A stretch of DNA of 64,000 nt from Methanobrevibacter olleyae (GTDB lineage: Archaea; Methanobacteriota; Methanobacteria; Methanobacteriales; Methanobacteriaceae): NCBI RefSeq assembly GCF_900114585.1, contig NZ_FOTL01000006.1, forward strand, positions 1-64,000, in the 5' to 3' direction. The position numbers and the translations under genes were made by a program. The notes under the pieces were generated by a model. That model made no database searches and was not told the DNA's origin. It was given only the letters and a program-made list of their open reading frames with translations. How positions within the stretch are numbered: the stretch's first letter is position 1; each line of letters starts with the position of its first letter. Below are positions 18,661-27,312 of the stretch, in pieces.

Positions 18661-19064
18661 CAACTATAAATTTTTTTATTTTCTAAATTGCAAAATATTT
18701 ATTTCAAATCATCCGAACTAATATTTTATATCTTATATAAATAGTTGAAACTTTGTTTATATTATATATACTTTATGTTTTTTCATTATAAATAATGTAA
18801 AATTATTAGATTTAAATTTCATATTATTATTTATCATATTTTTTAAAATAAGGCATTATATTACCCTATTTTTTAGAAAATTTTATATACTAGTAATTTA
18901 TAAGATTATATTGTACTTATAAAAAAAGCTTATTTAGCTAGTATTTTTTTAAAATATTTAGTTTAAATAATCTTTTTGTAAAAATATTTTTAAATTTAAT
19001 GAAAATATTATTGCATTAGTATATAGGTATATTTTTTAAAATAAAATTATGGAGAATGATATTT
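18661..19064 (+). promoter_or_regulatory. Histone gene upstream region
   Basis: Non-coding. A TATA-like AGTATATAGGTATA at about 19018 sits roughly 45 bases before the histone start, fitting a short leader; another TTTATATACT lies near 18890. Nothing else recognised. Confidence 0.45.
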
Positions 19065-19268
19065 ATGAGTATTCCTGTAGCTCCTATCGGAAGAATTATT
19101 AAAGAAGCTGGTGCTGAAAGAGTAAGTGAAGATGCTAAAAAAGAATTAAATGCTTATGTTGAAGCACAAGCTACAGAAATTGCTAAAAAAGCTATCAAAT
19201 TCGCAGAATTAGCAAAAAGAAAAACCATTAAAGCTGAAGACATTGAATTAGCTATTAAAGAATTATAA
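19065..19268 (+). CDS. Archaeal histone (HMf family)
   Basis: 67 aa from the ATG at 19065, which gives the typical MSIPVAPIGRII start; an in-frame ATG nine bases earlier sits on the GGAG ribosome site and is unlikely. The sequence forms one histone fold of three helices (AGAERVSEDAKKELNAY, then ATEIAKKAIKFAELAKRKT, then KAEDIELAIKEL) with no tails, as in HMfA/HMfB. It dimerises and wraps genomic DNA. It stands alone with its own promoter and a strong 3' hairpin. Confidence 0.96.
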   Translation: MSIPVAPIGRIIKEAGAERVSEDAKKELNAYVEAQATEIAKKAIKFAELAKRKTIKAEDIELAIKEL

Positions 19269-19303
19269 TTATAAAATTGAAATAATGTTTTTACATTATT
19301 AAT

Positions 19304-19339
19304 ACAAGCTTTTTAAGGCCTTTGGCCTTAAAGAACTTG
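19304..19339 (+). terminator. Hairpin downstream of the histone gene
   Basis: CAAGCTTTTTAAGGCC, loop TTT, GGCCTTAAAGAACTTG form a long near-perfect stem 35 bases after the stop. A closely similar hairpin follows the tfrA-like gene at 52.44 kb. Confidence 0.65.
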
Positions 19340-19400
19340 AACAAGGTTTTATCACTATAATTAATGGCTTAAAAAGCTTTTTAAAAAACTTTTTCTAATT

Positions 19401-19446
19401 TTTTTACTATTTTTTACTATTTTTTACTATTTTTTACTATTTTTTA
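19401..19446. repeat. 10-bp tandem repeat TTTTTACTAT
   Basis: Four exact copies of TTTTTACTAT in a row (19401-19440) followed by a partial one, in the 3' region of the histone gene. The surrounding 19269-19819 gap holds no other gene. Confidence 0.9.
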
Positions 19447-19819
19447 TTTATTTAATTTTTTTTAACATCAACTTCTTATCTATTTTTCAAAACTTTAAAA
19501 AGGCTTGATTAAAATCATTTCCATATATTCGCTAAAAACCACGATTTTCATTTTATTAATTTTTTAAAGCTTTTAATCTTTATAGATAGCGGTATTTTGT
19601 ATTTTATAGTATTTGAGTTATTTATTTTTTAAAATTAATTAATTAATTAATTATAATGATACTAAATAATTTAACAACTTTATATTAATTTTTAAATTTT
19701 GCTAAATTTTTCAAGTTTAATTAATTCAATGTTTTTTAAATTTTAATATAATATTGAAAAACAAAATCAAAATTTATTTATATAAATTTTAATATAATAA
19801 GATTAAAGTGGTGATTCTC

Positions 19820-20293
19820 ATGAAATTTAAATATTTATTTTTGAGTTTAATACTTTTAGTATTGGCATGTAGTATAGCAACTATTGCAGCTGAAGAAGCT
19901 ATAATCGATGATTATAGTTTTACTATACCTGATGGTTATTCTATTGTAAATCAAAGTGAACAGATGGTTTCAATGCAAATTGATAATGATCATGCTATAG
20001 TTATGTCAGCTCCTGATGATGTTCAAAGTCCTAAACAATTTAAGACAGGTCTTGAAAAACAAGGTTATAAATTTGGAGATGAAGAAAATTATACTAAGGG
20101 AAATTTTGATATAGAACAATATAATTATGATTATGATAAATATCAGGGATTTTTATATATCTGTGATGATAATACTGATAAAGATGATGATGTAATTTTA
20201 ATTACCCTTGTAATTCCAAAAACTGATGATGTACCAAGTGAAGATGAAAATCCTGTAACTGGTATTTTAGATTCTTTAAAAGAAGTTGATTAA
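19820..20293 (+). CDS. Small secreted protein of unknown function
   Basis: About 157 aa. MKFKYLFLSLILLVLACSIATIAAEE is a clear signal peptide. The mature part is acidic and looks like a single alpha/beta domain (YSFTIPDGYSIVNQSEQMVS, then VMSAPDDVQSPKQFKTGLEK). Small secreted proteins of this kind, with the phrase 'F-IPDGY', occur repeatedly in Methanobrevibacter, but I know no function. I chose ATG 19820 after GTGGTGATT rather than the in-frame GTG at 19808 because it directly starts the signal peptide. Confidence 0.75.
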   Translation: MKFKYLFLSLILLVLACSIATIAAEEAIIDDYSFTIPDGYSIVNQSEQMVSMQIDNDHAIVMSAPDDVQSPKQFKTGLEKQGYKFGDEENYTKGNFDIEQYNYDYDKYQGFLYICDDNTDKDDDVILITLVIPKTDDVPSEDENPVTGILDSLKEVD

Positions 20294-20352
20294 ATTTTCT
20301 TTTTTTCTTTTTTCATTTAATTTTTTTTAAATATTATTTTTTATATATTAAT

Positions 20353-20488
20353 ATTATAAGTATATCTTGAAATAAAACTAATTTTTTTTAGATAAATGAA
20401 TAAAAATAGGGAAATTCAAAATTATAAGTATATCTTGAAATAAAACTAATTTTTTTTAGATAAATGAATAAAAATAGGGAAATTCAAA
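20353..20488. repeat. Perfect 68-bp tandem duplication
   Basis: Two identical 68-base units (20353-20420 and 20421-20488), beginning ATTATAAGTATATCTTG and ending GGGAAATTCAAA. They lie between the secreted protein gene and the NUDIX gene, about 105 bases before the latter. The lack of differences means the duplication is recent. Confidence 0.95.
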
Positions 20489-20593
20489 GGAATTTTCATC
20501 TAAAAAAATTTTGACCCCTAAAATTTTATATTTTATTAAACAAATAAATATAATTAGCTATTTTAAAAATTTTATGTAATTGAGGTTAATTTA

Positions 20594-20983
20594 ATGAAAG
20601 AACTTAATGTGGTTGCTGCTATTATAAAAAAGGATAATAAAATCTTAACTACTCAAAGAGGATATGGGGAATTTAAAGGTCTTTGGGAATTTCCTGGTGG
20701 TAAGATAGAAGAGGGGGAAACTAAAGAAGATGCTTTAATTCGTGAAATAAAAGAAGAATTAAATGCAGATATTATAGTTGAAAAATTTGCCTTAGATTTA
20801 GAGTGGCAATACCCTAATTTTTACCTTTATATGTCTTGTTTTGAATGTAGTTTAAAAAGCGATATAAAATTATTAGAGCATATGGGTGCTAAATGGTTAT
20901 CTTTAGATGAAATTGATTCTGTAGAATGGATTGAAGCTGATATTAAGGCTGTAAATTATATTAAAGAATCTTTAACCTTCTAA
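20594..20983 (+). CDS. NUDIX hydrolase, MutT-like (deoxy)nucleoside triphosphate pyrophosphohydrolase
   Basis: 129 aa with a complete NUDIX box, GGKIEEGETKEDALIREIKEEL in sense (residues ~36-57), giving the G-x5-E-x7-REUxEE pattern. The N-terminus VVAAIIKKDNKILTTQRGYG and LWEFPGG are typical of MutT/CTP-pyrophosphohydrolase-like enzymes that hydrolyse oxidised or non-canonical dNTPs. Only 30 bases separate it from the helicase gene on the same strand, so the two are almost certainly co-transcribed. This pairing suggests a nucleic-acid-related job, possibly in defence or repair, rather than simple pool cleaning. Confidence 0.88.
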   Translation: MKELNVVAAIIKKDNKILTTQRGYGEFKGLWEFPGGKIEEGETKEDALIREIKEELNADIIVEKFALDLEWQYPNFYLYMSCFECSLKSDIKLLEHMGAKWLSLDEIDSVEWIEADIKAVNYIKESLTF

Positions 20984-21013
20984 TTATAAAAGATCTTTTT
21001 TAAAGGTGAGCTA

Positions 21014-24000
21014 ATGAGTAAAGATATGAATGACATCATTTTAAAAGGAGCAGAAACGGCTTTTATTAATGAAAATTTCCAGTCTTCATTAGAATATAGG
21101 CCTAAATTATTAGTTAATAATAGTTGTCACAAGGTCTTAAATTCAATCAAAGATGAATTAAAGGATTGTGAAGAGTTTTTTATTAGTGTTGCATTTATCA
21201 CTAGGGGTGGACTTACTCCACTTTTACAAGATTTAAAAGAACTTGAGAGGAAAAATATAAAGGGAAAAATACTCACCACTAACTATTTAAATTTTACAGA
21301 GCCTAAAGCTTTAAAAAAGCTCAATGACTTATCAAATATAGAAATAAAGCTATACAAAACTGCTGATACTGATGGTTTTCATACTAAAGGATATATTTTT
21401 AAAAATGATGGGATATATAAGGCTATTGTAGGTAGCTCAAACCTTACTTTAAATGCTTTAACAATCAATAAAGAGTGGAATATTGGTTTTTCATCTCTTT
21501 ATGATGGAGAAATTATTAAAGATTTAATTGATGAATTTAACGATTTATGGGATAAATCTTTTATAATAGATGATATCATTGAAGAATATGAAAATATTTA
21601 TAATTATAAAAAGAACTTTAAAGATTTTAATAGAGATTATATAGAAATTAAAGAAGAAACAAAAGAAAATTTAGTACCAAATTCTATGCAGAGAGACTTT
21701 TTAGATAATATCAGAACTCTTATTCAAAATGGAGAAGATAGAGCTCTTTTAGTATCAGCTACTGGTACTGGAAAAACTTATGCAGCTGCATTTGCTGTAG
21801 AGGATTATAAACCTCAAAAATTCTTATTTTTAGTTCATAGAGAACAAATCCTAAATCAAGCTACTGAATCATTTAAAAAAGTATTTAATGGTGAAGATAA
21901 TAAATTTGGCCTTCTTTCAGCTAATTCAAAAGAGTATGATAAAGATTATTTGTTCTCAACTGTACAAACAATGTCTAAAGAGGATGTCTATACAAGATTT
22001 GATAGAAAAGAATTTGATTATATAATAATAGATGAAGTTCATAAAGCAGGGGCTCTTAGCTATAAAAAGCTTTTAAATTATTTTAAACCTAAATTTTGGC
22101 TTGGAATGACTGCTTCCCCTGATAGAACTGATGGTGAAAATATTTATGAAATATTTGATTATAATGTACCTCTTGATATTAGACTTCAAGATGCATTAGA
22201 TGAATACTTATTATGTCCTTTCCATTATTTTGGAATAAGTGATTTAACTGTTGATGGTGAAGTTTTAGATGATGAAACTGATTTTAGATATTTAGTATCT
22301 AATGATCGTATAAACTATTTACTTGAAAAATCTGAATATTATGGCCATACAGGAGATAGATGTAAAGCTCTTGTATTTTGTAGTACAAAAAGAGAAGCTA
22401 ATGAATTAGCTCAAGAATTTACAAGAAGAGGCCATCCTTCAGCATTTTTAAGTGGGGATGATTCACAAAAGAAACGTGAAGAAGCTATTAGAAGATTAAC
22501 TGATGATAATGAAAAAGATTATTTAGAATATATTTTCACAGTAGATATTTTTAATGAGGGAGTAGACATTCCAGAAATTAATCAAGTATTGCTTGTTAGA
22601 CCAACACAATCTTCTATAATCTTTATTCAACAATTAGGAAGAGGATTACGTAAATTTAAAGATAAAGAATATGTGGTTATCATTGACTTTATTGGAAATT
22701 ATAAGAATAATTTCTTAATTCCTATAGCTTTATCAGGAGATAGAACCTATGATAAAGATAATATTCGCAGATATTTAATGGAAGGATCTAAGATAATTCC
22801 AGGTCAATCTTCAATTAATTTTGATGAAGTTTCTAAAAAGAGAATCTATAAAGCTATTGATAATACAAGCTTTTCAAGAGTTGCTTTATTTAAGGAAAAA
22901 TATCAAAATCTCAAATTTAGACTTGGAAGAATTCCTTATCTTTGTGATTTTTATGAAAATGGAGAATTTAACCCAGAATTAATTTTAAATCATAATAAGT
23001 ACGATTCTTATTATAATTTCCTAAAGAAAATAGATGATAGTTATAAGAATTCAATTGATGAATTGGATAATCTTTCTTTAAAATTTATCTCATCAAAAAT
23101 ACTTAAGGGAATAAGGCCACATGAGGCGGTTATTCTTAGATATTTAAGATATAATAAATATTTCACTATAAAATCTATTGAAGAAGTTTTATATGATGAA
23201 TATGGCCTTAAAGATCAATTCGAATCTATTAAAGGTGCTATTAATTTACTAAGTTTGAATTTTTATAAAAAGGAAAGTAATCAAAATAAAAATAATCAAA
23301 CTACTTTATTTGAACCGAAAGATAGAGTAAGTTTTGAAGATTATCAAAAAAACACAGTATCAAGTGCTATTGGTAAGATAGATGATTTTGGTTATGAAAA
23401 TATTTTCTTTAATTTAGATATTGGTTTAGATAGTTTAGAAAATAATAAAAAGCATAAATTTATTATTTCTGATTATTTTAGAAAAGCTTTAACTAATAAT
23501 ACTTATTTAAAACACTTTGAAGATGCTATTGAGTATACTTTATTAAAATATGATTCTGTTTATAGAGTTGAGGATGATGAATTTAAATTAAATGCTAAAT
23601 ATTCAAGAGAAGATGTCTTAAAAATTTTAAATTGGAAATTCTTTATGAACGGCCAAAATATTGGTGGATATAAAATAAAGTATAACACTTGCCCTATTTT
23701 TGTAACTTATGATAAAAAAGAAGACATCTCAGAAACTATTAATTATGAAGATGAATTTGAATCAAGAGATGTATTTAGTTGGATGAGCAGAAATAATCGT
23801 AAAATTGATAGTAATGAGCTTAAACCTTTAGTTAATTATACTGATATAGATATTCGTTTATTTGTTAAAAAAAGTGATGATGAAGGAATTGACTTTTATT
23901 ATATTGGCAAATTAAGTCCATTAGGTGAGCCTATTCAACTTTATAGAACTATTGATGGTAGAGAAAATCCTATTGTTAATTTTAAATTTAAAATAGAACA

Positions 24001-24055
24001 TAGTGTTGATGAAAAGCTTTATAATTACTTTATGGATAAATTAGATGAAGAGTAA
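21014..24055 (+). CDS. PLD-nuclease / SF2 helicase / DUF3427-like fusion
   Basis: 1013 aa. Residues ~20-195: a phospholipase-D-type nuclease domain with one HKD motif (FHTKGYIFKND, then VGSSNLT). Residues ~215-400: SF2 helicase core with Q-like MQRDFLDNI, Walker A SATGTGKTYAAAF, motif II IIDEVHKAGA and motif III GMTASPDRTDG. Residues ~430-570: helicase C domain with CSTKREANEL, FNEGVDIP and QQLGRGLRKF. Residues ~620-1013: a C-terminal region of DUF3427 type. AAAGGTGAG precedes the ATG. Such proteins are often found in bacterial mobile or defence islands with a NUDIX partner, as here. A remnant of another ATPase-like gene follows downstream. Defence is plausible but unproven. Confidence 0.85.
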   Translation: MSKDMNDIILKGAETAFINENFQSSLEYRPKLLVNNSCHKVLNSIKDELKDCEEFFISVAFITRGGLTPLLQDLKELERKNIKGKILTTNYLNFTEPKALKKLNDLSNIEIKLYKTADTDGFHTKGYIFKNDGIYKAIVGSSNLTLNALTINKEWNIGFSSLYDGEIIKDLIDEFNDLWDKSFIIDDIIEEYENIYNYKKNFKDFNRDYIEIKEETKENLVPNSMQRDFLDNIRTLIQNGEDRALLVSATGTGKTYAAAFAVEDYKPQKFLFLVHREQILNQATESFKKVFNGEDNKFGLLSANSKEYDKDYLFSTVQTMSKEDVYTRFDRKEFDYIIIDEVHKAGALSYKKLLNYFKPKFWLGMTASPDRTDGENIYEIFDYNVPLDIRLQDALDEYLLCPFHYFGISDLTVDGEVLDDETDFRYLVSNDRINYLLEKSEYYGHTGDRCKALVFCSTKREANELAQEFTRRGHPSAFLSGDDSQKKREEAIRRLTDDNEKDYLEYIFTVDIFNEGVDIPEINQVLLVRPTQSSIIFIQQLGRGLRKFKDKEYVVIIDFIGNYKNNFLIPIALSGDRTYDKDNIRRYLMEGSKIIPGQSSINFDEVSKKRIYKAIDNTSFSRVALFKEKYQNLKFRLGRIPYLCDFYENGEFNPELILNHNKYDSYYNFLKKIDDSYKNSIDELDNLSLKFISSKILKGIRPHEAVILRYLRYNKYFTIKSIEEVLYDEYGLKDQFESIKGAINLLSLNFYKKESNQNKNNQTTLFEPKDRVSFEDYQKNTVSSAIGKIDDFGYENIFFNLDIGLDSLENNKKHKFIISDYFRKALTNNTYLKHFEDAIEYTLLKYDSVYRVEDDEFKLNAKYSREDVLKILNWKFFMNGQNIGGYKIKYNTCPIFVTYDKKEDISETINYEDEFESRDVFSWMSRNNRKIDSNELKPLVNYTDIDIRLFVKKSDDEGIDFYYIGKLSPLGEPIQLYRTIDGRENPIVNFKFKIEHSVDEKLYNYFMDKLDEE

Positions 24056-24089
24056 TTAGTTATTAAAATTTCTTCATCTTCTATAATTA

Positions 24090-24530
24090 TTTCTTTAAAT
24101 TTTATCTAATTCTTTTATACCAATTTCTTGTATGACCTTATAAACAGGGTCTAATTTACGCTAATTAGGTATAAATACTATAAATCCATCTCTACCTCGT
24201 GTAAGTAGTACTCTATAAGTATTTCTTCTATATGTATTTTTTTGCTGTTTTATCTTCAAATAGTTTGTATTTTTCCCATTCTTCACCATTCCAAATCCAA
24301 TTCCCCCTGCTTCAAATCTATTATTCATTCCATATTTTGGAAGGATTCTACTTCTTGATGATGATATCGGCCGTATTTTTTATTTGGTTCATTTTTATAT
24401 CTATTTCTACAATAAGATTTAGAAGTTTCAACTCTTGTGCAGTACATATTGTATCCTTCAGCAAAAATACTTTCTCCCAATCTTTTTCACTACTATTTAT
24501 TGTTTTTTACATAATTTTATTCCTTCATTT
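24090..24530 (-). pseudogene. Decayed ATPase/helicase-like gene (possible DUF2075 or Schlafen-like remnant)
   Basis: On the minus strand fragments in different frames read WNGEEWEKYKLFEDKTAKKYI, then after a frameshift RRNTYRVLLTRGRDGFIVFI before a stop. The second piece resembles the end of the helicase C-terminal part of DUF2075/Schlafen group 3 proteins (YRVLLTRxRxG). An upstream fragment reads DWEKVFLLKDTICTAQEL-like. Frameshifts and stops show it is dead. The family call is tentative. Confidence 0.5.
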
Positions 24531-24705
24531 TCTCCTTTATGTATTTCTTGCCCTTCAACTACTAATCTTAAAAGAACACACCAAATTTAAAACGTTCTTT
24601 AGAGAGTTTTATCATTACTTCAGGTATTTAAAACTTTTAAGAAAATTAAGCTTAAATTACTTTATTTTAAAAAATACTTAAATGAAAAAGGTAAAAATTT
24701 GTTAA

Positions 24706-24945
24706 GTAGTTCAGTGAAATTTTGTAAAGTAGTTCGGTAAAAGTTTATTGAGTAGTTCAGTGAAATTTTGTAAAGTAGTTCGGTAAAAGTTTATTGAGTA
24801 GTTCAGTGAAATTTTGTAAAGTAGTTCGGTAAAAGTTTATTGAGTAGTTCAGTGAAATTTTGTAAAGTAGTTCGGTAAAAGTTTATTGAGTAGTTCAGTG
24901 AAATTTTGTAAAGTAGTTCGGTAAAAGTTTATTGAGTAGTTCGTT
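24706..24945. repeat. 46-bp minisatellite, five perfect units
   Basis: Identical 46-base units start at 24706, 24752, 24798, 24844 and 24890, with a partial sixth at 24936. Each unit is itself two similar 23-base halves, one starting GTAGTTCAGTGAAATTTTG and one GTAGTTCGGTAAAAGTTTA. There are no variable spacers. It sits between a pseudogene and a small uncertain gene. Confidence 0.95.
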
Positions 24946-24985
24946 CATATATTATAATTAAGAAAATATTTTCATTATAAGTTCT

Positions 24986-25339
24986 TCATTGCTTAATTAA
25001 GGATAGTATATTATTTAATTTTTTATAAAGAAAATTATATCTCCTAGGATTATCATATTTTAAACAGTCAAATATAGTATACAATAGTTCTTTCCTAAAA
25101 TTTGGGGAATGTTTATTTTCATTTAAAAAGTCTATTAAATATTCAACCAAATCTAATTTGAGTTCATTAAATATTTTAAAATTTCTTATTGAAATTGGGG
25201 TCTGACTAATTTTTTCACCAACATGTACTAATCTTGTTGGTTCATCATTTAATAGTAATGATACAAGTTTGTTTAAATAATCTTCATCTATCTCTAATTT
25301 AGAGCAACTTAAAATTTTTTGATCGATGTGCAATTTCAA
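24986..25339 (-). CDS. Uncertain small protein starting inside an IS-end sequence
   Basis: 117 codons from a TTG at 25339; there is no ATG or good ribosome site. The protein (KLHIDQKILSCSKLEIDEDY..., ending LYKKLNNILSLIKQ) is helical and Leu/Asn-rich, with no motif I recognise. Its first codons lie inside a sequence that is repeated, inverted, at 26351-26400, where the frame is broken. It may be part of an ISM1-like element, or a host gene whose front was replaced by an IS end. Low confidence that it is expressed. Confidence 0.35.
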   Translation of the reverse strand: MKLHIDQKILSCSKLEIDEDYLNKLVSLLLNDEPTRLVHVGEKISQTPISIRNFKIFNELKLDLVEYLIDFLNENKHSPNFRKELLYTIFDCLKYDNPRRYNFLYKKLNNILSLIKQ

Positions 25340-25361
25340 GTGAAAAAGGATTTCAACAAAG
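25305..25361 (-). repeat. IS-end sequence, inverted copy of 26347-26405
   Basis: AGGATTTCAACAAAG here and CTTTGTTGAAATCCT at 26348-26362 are the inner ends of an inverted repeat about 55 bases long (one-base gap), both also containing TTTCAAGTG and GATCGATG. These look like two ends of ISM1-like elements pointing away from each other, with the region 25362-26345 between them. Confidence 0.75.
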
Positions 25362-25586
25362 TGATTTTTTATTTTTTTACTATTATTATAATATTTATAT
25401 TTTGAAAAATTGATTTAATCTTGTTTAATTATAATTTAATTATAATTTTTACTATTTATTGAAAATAATTTATAAATTATTATTTTTTAAGGATATGAAT
25501 CTATATTGATGTTAGTTTTAATAAAAAACTTATATACTCCTTTTTAGTAATACATATACTTTTGTTCTAATTTTTAACTTATCAAT

Positions 25587-25850
25587 CTAATAAACAAATT
25601 CTTTAATTGTTTTTAATGTAGGTGCTTGAGCAACTAAAGGAACTGTCATAATAAGAATATCTCCATTTTTAACAACATCTTAATTCAAGAGAAATATCAT
25701 AATCTTTAAGCTCATCAATAGTTTCATTAGCAACTTTCAATGCTTTTTCTTCTTTTCTTGATTCTACAATTAGATCCTCACCTTCAATAGATAATGTTTT
25801 ACTATTCCTAAAGTTTGAGGACCTGTAGCTCATATTATACTAATTTTCAT
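25587..25850 (-). pseudogene. npdG: Fragment of npdG (F420H2:NADP oxidoreductase), inactivated
   Basis: From the ATG at 25850 (minus) the frame begins MKISII, then a TGA where the NAD(P)-binding glycine of ISIIGGTG is expected, then ATGPQTLGIV. After a frameshift it continues EGEDLIVESRKEEKALKVA and DELKDYDIS, and after another frameshift VVKNGDILIMTVPLVAQAP, ending TLKTIKEFVY-stop. These match the first part of NADPH-dependent F420 reductases, with an internal deletion and most of the C-terminus missing. A former ribosome site (AGAGGTG) lies directly upstream, at the end of the preceding transposase-like gene. Confidence 0.65.
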
Positions 25851-26321
25851 TTAAACACCTCTATTTTTGGAATCAACTTTGAATTCTGATAAATATCCAT
25901 TATTAGTCAAAACAAGGTTTTCATGTTTATTTCCAATAGCTTTATAGATATTTTTAATTATCCTATAAACCGTGTTTCTACTACAACCTACATGATTTGC
26001 CATATCGGTTACTGACATAGTATCCATATGGAATAATATAAATTCAATAATACTTATTGGGACTTTTGAATTCTCAAGGAAAGTATTTGTAAAGTCATTA
26101 AAATTATTATTACATTTTTTACAGGTGTATTTTCTAATTTTACCTTTGTAATCAGATTTTTTAAGAAATCCTTTTTTATACACATCAAAAGACTTACATT
26201 TAGGACAATATACTCCATCAGCCCATCTGATAGATCTAAAAATATCCATAAATAATGTTTCATTTAGATAAACATCAGAGGATTCTTTTGCAATTATTTT
26301 TTTATAATCATATGCTCCCAT
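25851..26321 (-). CDS. Truncated IS1595-type transposase (zinc ribbon plus HTH only)
   Basis: About 156 aa. MGAYDYKKII..., then IRWADGVYCPKCKSFDV and YTCKKCNNNFNDFTNT form the zinc ribbon of IS1595/ISXO2-like transposases, followed by a helix-turn-helix (MSVTDMANHVGCSRNTVYRII). The DDE catalytic domain is missing; the frame ends one codon before the npdG remnant. GAGGTGATT precedes the ATG at 26321, so the stub could still be made as a small DNA-binding protein. Alternatively it is simply decaying. Confidence 0.6.
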   Translation of the reverse strand: MGAYDYKKIIAKESSDVYLNETLFMDIFRSIRWADGVYCPKCKSFDVYKKGFLKKSDYKGKIRKYTCKKCNNNFNDFTNTFLENSKVPISIIEFILFHMDTMSVTDMANHVGCSRNTVYRIIKNIYKAIGNKHENLVLTNNGYLSEFKVDSKNRGV

Positions 26322-26345
26322 GAGAATCACCTCAATTAAATATCT

Positions 26346-27243
26346 CCTTTGTTGAAATCCTTTTCACTTGAAATTGCACATCGATCAAAAAAATTTTAAA
26401 TTACTTTAAATTAGATATAATATTCTAAAAATGATTTAAATTTAGTTAAATTTGAAATATTATTTTAATGTCAAAAAATAATAAATAATAAACTATATTT
26501 AATGAAAAAGGGAATAAATATTATTATACATCCTAAAATATTAATTCCTCAATCTTATTTTGGTCATTTATTACAATTAAATCTTTTGGATTTTAAATTA
26601 GAAAATCCAGTTGGAACATACATTGAAAGAATAATCAAAGAGCTTGAAAGTAAATCTAACAAGAACGAATTAGAGTGTTTTATCATCTTATGCATTTGAA
26701 TATTCTAAAATAATATTTCAGGATTATTACAGTAAGTATTCCAAGCATAAAAATGTAGCTAAATTCACAATATTATGTATAAAAACTTATTTAAATTTAA
26801 CTTACAGAGAAATTTGTGAAGTGATTGAACTTTCAAGTGAAATTCGTAGGATTTTAAAGATTCAGAAAGTTCCCAATTATTCAACTTTGAAAAAATTCTT
26901 TAAAAAGCTTGCACCAAATATTCGTGGTTTAAATGAAGTTATTTTAAATAGATTTGTCACTAAATATTAATGAAGAAAACAAAAGCTTTTGCCATCATTC
27001 AAAATAAAAAACGAGGCAAAACAGGTTATTTCTAGAACTCAAAGTCCTTATGTTTTCACCAAACCAATATATTCAAGGCATAACTGTTGAAAGTGTATTT
27101 AGTGTAATTAAAAGAATATTCAGTGGAATAAATACAAGTAGAAATACTAATTTATCAAATAAAGAAACTAAATTCAAATATTTGATGTATAACATCCACA
27201 GATTAATTCAATTAATTAAAAAATAAGGATTTCAACAAAGCCT
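26346..27243 (+). mobile_element. ISM1-like insertion sequence remnant with 8-bp target duplication
   Basis: The element starts CCTTTGTTGAAATCC and ends GGATTTCAACAAAGCCT, imperfect inverted repeats. AAATATCT flanks it on both sides (26338-26345 and 27244-27251), an 8-bp target duplication. ISM1 of Methanobrevibacter smithii is described as ~1.18 kb with 29-bp inverted repeats and 8-bp duplications, so this ~0.9 kb copy looks like a related element with internal loss. Other pieces of the family lie at 25305-25361 and 30540-30785. Confidence 0.75.
26502..27225 (+). pseudogene. Broken transposase of the ISM1-like element
   Basis: The first frame gives MKKGINIIIHPKILIPQSYF... to about 26695, then a frameshift into YSKIIFQDYYSKYSKHKNVAKF and LTYREICEVIELSSEIRRI, a stop near 26970, and after a deletion the C-terminal DDE piece ITVESVFSVIKRIFSGINTSRN, ending MYNIHRLIQLIKK. 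The E-containing C-terminal motif (ESVFS-IKR) is typical of IS4/IS5-type DDE enzymes. Several frameshifts and missing middle show it is dead. Confidence 0.75.
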
Positions 27244-27312
27244 AAATATCTAAATGGAAAAAAAAATAAATAATTATTAAATTAAGATTCAATAATTATT
27301 TTAAAAAAACAC

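Noticed and set aside
24232-24681. 149-codon hydrophobic plus-strand frame
   Set aside because: It overlaps, antisense, the decayed ATPase-like gene whose fragments are recognisable on the minus strand, and it has no ribosome site.
24706-24945. Possible CRISPR array
   Set aside because: The units follow each other with no unique spacers and no cas genes are present; it is a tandem minisatellite.
25305-26405. A single composite IS bounded by the inverted repeats at 25305-25361 and 26347-26405
   Set aside because: The terminal sequences point outwards from this segment, so the repeats are the ends of two elements on either side and not the two ends of one element.
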